A model generated the notes under the pieces. It searched no databases, had not been told where the DNA came from, and saw only the letters and a program-made list of their open reading frames with translations. From Chitinophaga dinghuensis (GTDB lineage: Bacteria > Bacteroidota > Bacteroidia > Chitinophagales > Chitinophagaceae), in contig NZ_QLMA01000003.1 in NCBI RefSeq assembly GCF_003259435.1, positions 1 to 64,000 on the forward strand: 64,000 nucleotides of DNA, given 5' to 3'. The first letter of the stretch is position 1; each line of letters starts with the position of its first letter. Shown piece by piece: positions 61,777-64,000 of this stretch. The translations under genes and the position numbers were made by a program.

Positions 61777-62913
61777 ATGAAGGAAGTATATATAACCAGG
61801 CTCTCTAAATTTTTACCGAACAAGCCTGTCGAAAATGATGAAATGGAAAGCATTCTTGGGATGGTGGATGGAAAAGCCTCCCGTATGCGTCTGAAGATTT
61901 TGGGAAATAACAAAATCAAAACCCGTTATTATTCGCTGGACAACGAAGGTAAATCCACTCATACCAATGCGGAAATGACTGCTGAAGCGGTAAAAGCGCT
62001 GTTTGATGAGAAAAATCCCATCAACAACCTCCAATTATTGGCCTGTGGTACAACTTCTCCTGACCAGATGCTGCCTAACCACGCAGCGATGGTGCACGGT
62101 TTGCTGAAATGCCAGCCTGTTGAACTTATTGCTGCTACCGGCGCTTGCGCTGCTGGTATGCAAGCCTTCAAATATGCCTGGATGTCTATCCGTTGCGGAA
62201 ATACTTCCAATGCGGTAAGCACCGGTTCTGAGAAATTCTCTGCATGGATGCTGGCGGAAAAATTCCAGCCGGAAGCAGATGCACAGAAAGCCCTCGAACA
62301 AAATGGTTTTATCGCCTTTGAAAAAGACTTCCTCCGCTGGATGCTCTCCGATGGCGCCAGTGCGGCCCTCTTCTCTGATAAACCAAATGAAGAAGGACTG
62401 TCTCTCCGCGTAGACTGGGTGGAAATTGCTTCCTATGCCCATGAACTGGAAACATGTATGTATTCCGGCGCAATCAAAACGGATGATGGCGAAACCAAAG
62501 GCTGGATTGAAATGACTCCCGACGAATGGGCGTTCCATAGCGTATTCTCCTTCAAACAGGATACCCGCCTGCTCGGAAAAAATATTGTTCCTTCCGGAGC
62601 ACAAATGTGGAAACAACTCGTAGAGCGTTATAATATTAACCTCGATGAGATCGACTGGTTCCTGCCTCACCTCTCTTCTGAATTCTTCCGCCTTAAAATC
62701 GAGGAGGAAATTAGCCGTATCGGCGTTCCTATTCCGCTGGATAAATGGTTTACCAACCTGGCGAATGTAGGTAACGTAGGTACTGCATCTCCTTACCTGA
62801 TGCTGGAAGAACTGATGAATACCGGTCAACTGAAAAAAGGTCAGAAGATTGTGATGATGGTTCCGGAAAGTGCACGTTTCTCTTATGCTTACGCTCAGAT
62901 CACTGTTGTGTAA
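61777..62913 (+). CDS. darB: Beta-ketoacyl synthase III-like enzyme, DarB type
   Basis: 378 residues of the KAS III fold. Catalytic residues are in place: C124 in ATGACAAGMQAF, H298 in FLPHLSSEF and N333 in VGNVGTAS. The N-terminus (KEVYITRLSKFLPNKPVENDEMESILG) and the long insertion resemble DarB, which condenses two acyl precursors into a cyclohexanedione on the way to 2,5-dialkylresorcinols. The adjacent DarA and BtrH-like genes make this role much more likely than housekeeping FabH. Confidence 0.87.
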   Translation: MKEVYITRLSKFLPNKPVENDEMESILGMVDGKASRMRLKILGNNKIKTRYYSLDNEGKSTHTNAEMTAEAVKALFDEKNPINNLQLLACGTTSPDQMLPNHAAMVHGLLKCQPVELIAATGACAAGMQAFKYAWMSIRCGNTSNAVSTGSEKFSAWMLAEKFQPEADAQKALEQNGFIAFEKDFLRWMLSDGASAALFSDKPNEEGLSLRVDWVEIASYAHELETCMYSGAIKTDDGETKGWIEMTPDEWAFHSVFSFKQDTRLLGKNIVPSGAQMWKQLVERYNINLDEIDWFLPHLSSEFFRLKIEEEISRIGVPIPLDKWFTNLANVGNVGTASPYLMLEELMNTGQLKKGQKIVMMVPESARFSYAYAQITVV

Positions 62914-62937
62914 GTATTCACCTTTAAAACTGCTGCC

Positions 62938-63336
62938 ATGAAAAAAGAGGAAGTACCACAGGATAGCGACAACCTCCATGAGGGTACATTCAAACAGATT
63001 ATGTATGCGGTGGATAACTCAGGAAGTTATGTGCAGGTGCAAAGTGCAGGCTGGGAGCCTGAAAACATCGCACTGGGACAGGCCTGGGAAGAAGTGAATC
63101 AACGAATAGAAGCTGCCAGGCAACGGGTGCTGACCGGAGAAATCAGTCCGGTAGCCTATTACATGGAAAAGAATATCATGGATTTGCCCCTGCTGGCAAA
63201 CTATGTAGGCAAATTCCAGTGGCAGGTAAAGCGACATATGAAACCCGCTGTATTCCGGCGACTCAGCCAGAAAATGTTGCAGCGCTATGCCGATGCTTTC
63301 AAGATTAGTATCTCAGATCTGCAGCAGATCAAATAA
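62938..63336 (+). CDS. Conserved 132-aa protein of the dialkylresorcinol locus, unknown function
   Basis: No recognised domain. 132 residues, hydrophilic and probably cytoplasmic and helical: EGTFKQIMYAVDNSGSYVQVQSAGWEPENIALGQAWEEVNQRIEAARQRVLTGEISPVAYYMEKNIMDLPLLANYV can be seen as segments of one compact fold, ending RYADAFKISISDLQQIK. It starts 24 nt after darB and is followed by a hairpin (63351) and the BtrH-like gene, so it belongs to the operon. Its position between the two enzymes suggests an accessory or scaffold role, but this is inference. Confidence 0.75.
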   Translation: MKKEEVPQDSDNLHEGTFKQIMYAVDNSGSYVQVQSAGWEPENIALGQAWEEVNQRIEAARQRVLTGEISPVAYYMEKNIMDLPLLANYVGKFQWQVKRHMKPAVFRRLSQKMLQRYADAFKISISDLQQIK

Positions 63337-63350
63337 ATAAATCGCCAGTT

Positions 63351-63385
63351 TCAGACGGAGTTTCGATTACCGGAACTCCGTCTGA
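63351..63385 (+). terminator. Hairpin between the 132-aa gene and the BtrH-like gene
   Basis: TCAGACGGAGTT (63351-63362) pairs with AACTCCGTCTGA (63374-63385). Only TTCTTTG follows, so it may be a partial terminator or attenuator inside the operon. Confidence 0.55.
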
Positions 63386-63408
63386 TTCTTTGGGATATAT
63401 AAAATGTT

Positions 63409-64000
63409 ATGAACGATATTCAATTCCATCACTCACAAACAGCACACTGTGAAAGCGGTGTCATCTCCAATCTGCTGGGGCATCATGGCCTGAAAATCAG
63501 TGAACCAATGGCTTTCGGTATTGGAGCAGGCCTTTTCTTCGGCCACCTGCCGTTTGTGAAGGTGAATGGCGTGCCTGGAACAACCTACAGAATATGGCCT
63601 GGCGCTATATTCCAGCGTGTATGCGACCGGCTCGGTGTGAAAATGAAAGCGCAGAAGTTTAGCAGCCCCGAGAAAGGAATGGCCACTCTGGATGAAACTA
63701 TTGCTGCCGGAACCCCGGTAGGATTGCAATCCAGCGTTTATTATCTGCCTTATTTTCCTCCTTCTTACCGCTTCCATTTCAATGCGCATAACCTGGTTGT
63801 GTATGGAAAGAAAGACAATAATTATCTGGTCAGTGATCCGGTAATGGATACGGTGACGGAGATTGATCCGGAAAGCCTCATTCAGGCCCGCTTTGCGAAA
63901 GGGTTCCCTGCGCCTAAAGGAAAAATGTATTATCCTGTTAGCGTACCTACCCAGGTATCTTTCGAAAAACCGGTGATCGAAGGTATCAAGCAAACCTGCC
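63409..64000 (+). CDS. BtrH N-terminal domain-containing protein (partial, cut by window end)
   Basis: The reading frame is open from ATG 63409 to the end of the window (197 codons). The start matches the BtrH N-terminal domain: FHHSQTAHCESGVISNLL with cysteine 14 as the probable nucleophile, GIGAGLFFGHLPFVKVNG, then the histidine in HFNAHNLVVYG and the aspartate in LVSDPVMDT. BtrH-like proteins are papain-like-fold acyltransferases; homologues are regular members of flexirubin/resorcinol clusters, where transfer of an acyl chain to the resorcinol is a plausible role. The C-terminus lies outside the window. Confidence 0.85.
   Translation, partial: MNDIQFHHSQTAHCESGVISNLLGHHGLKISEPMAFGIGAGLFFGHLPFVKVNGVPGTTYRIWPGAIFQRVCDRLGVKMKAQKFSSPEKGMATLDETIAAGTPVGLQSSVYYLPYFPPSYRFHFNAHNLVVYGKKDNNYLVSDPVMDTVTEIDPESLIQARFAKGFPAPKGKMYYPVSVPTQVSFEKPVIEGIKQTC

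Noticed and set aside
1..64000. tRNA, rRNA, tmRNA or riboswitch genes
   Set aside because: I looked through the intergenic regions and recognised no cloverleaf, rRNA core sequence or known riboswitch consensus; a covariance search would be needed to exclude degenerate cases.

Overview
The window is a chromosomal stretch of a Bacteroidota genome, most likely Chitinophagaceae (Chitinophaga-like). The evidence is: exact -7 boxes of the Bacteroidota type (TAnnTTTG) in front of many genes, an almost complete lack of Shine-Dalgarno sites, type IX secretion (T9SS) sorting domains of types A and B, PorP/SprF partners, the eukaryote-like citrate synthase, GIN-domain and DUF2795 proteins, and a dialkylresorcinol (flexirubin-type) pigment locus at the right edge. 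Density is about 49 genes in 64 kb, both strands are used, and simple perfect hairpin terminators mark most convergent ends. I saw no rRNA, tRNA, CRISPR array, transposase, phage gene or integrase.

Layout. 1-4 kb: citrate synthase and RecG; recG has no ATG/GTG/TTG start that would give a full-length protein. 4-11 kb: a large secreted SBBP/PKD protein with a type B sorting domain, its PorP/SprF partner, a GlcD-like FAD oxidase and a small beta-barrel-like protein. 11-13 kb: a phosphonatase-like HAD hydrolase next to a DadA-like FAD oxidoreductase, a pair associated with phosphonate catabolism. 12.8-13.5 kb: gene-free, with a hairpin, a candidate structured RNA with terminator and a large imperfect inverted repeat made of CGCAAAG and GCAGCA words. 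13.5-19 kb: LOG protein, O-methyltransferase, glucosaminidase/LysM, hypoxanthine phosphoribosyltransferase and a VWA protein. 19-23 kb: two rRNA methyltransferase genes flank grpE-dnaJ. 23-33 kb: a three-gene surface locus on the minus strand (1623-aa and 947-aa PKD proteins plus PorP/SprF) and a 118-aa mini-protein that is little more than a type A sorting domain.

33-42 kb is mostly housekeeping: TPMT-type methyltransferase, rhodanese-thioredoxin fusion, M32 carboxypeptidase, Nif3-like protein, zinc-ribbon coiled coil, TPR protein, RecN and FabI. 42.0-43.0 kb holds a non-coding tandem repeat in which two related monomers of 120 and 127 bp alternate; the 247-bp pair is perfectly duplicated and then decays. 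43-48 kb: DUF2795, a LolD-like ABC ATPase and a minus-strand run of helicase (Lhr-like), PdeM nuclease and HDAC-like deacetylase. 48-54 kb: purine permease, LD-carboxypeptidase, SnoaL-like protein, and a regulatory island (Lrp and AraC regulators divergent from a DHA2 efflux pump, with a palindromic candidate operator between them). 54-60 kb: beta-propeller protein, M20 amidohydrolase, PBP1-type lipoprotein, GMP synthase and GIN lipoprotein. 60.7-64 kb: start of a dialkylresorcinol/flexirubin-type cluster (DarA, DarB, a 132-aa unknown and a BtrH-like acyltransferase cut by the window edge).

Two recurring themes are visible. Several genes have a -7 box only 4-7 nt before the start codon, which implies leaderless or nearly leaderless transcripts. 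In two places (gltA/recG and recN/fabI) the T-rich tail of the upstream terminator forms the -7 box of the next gene.
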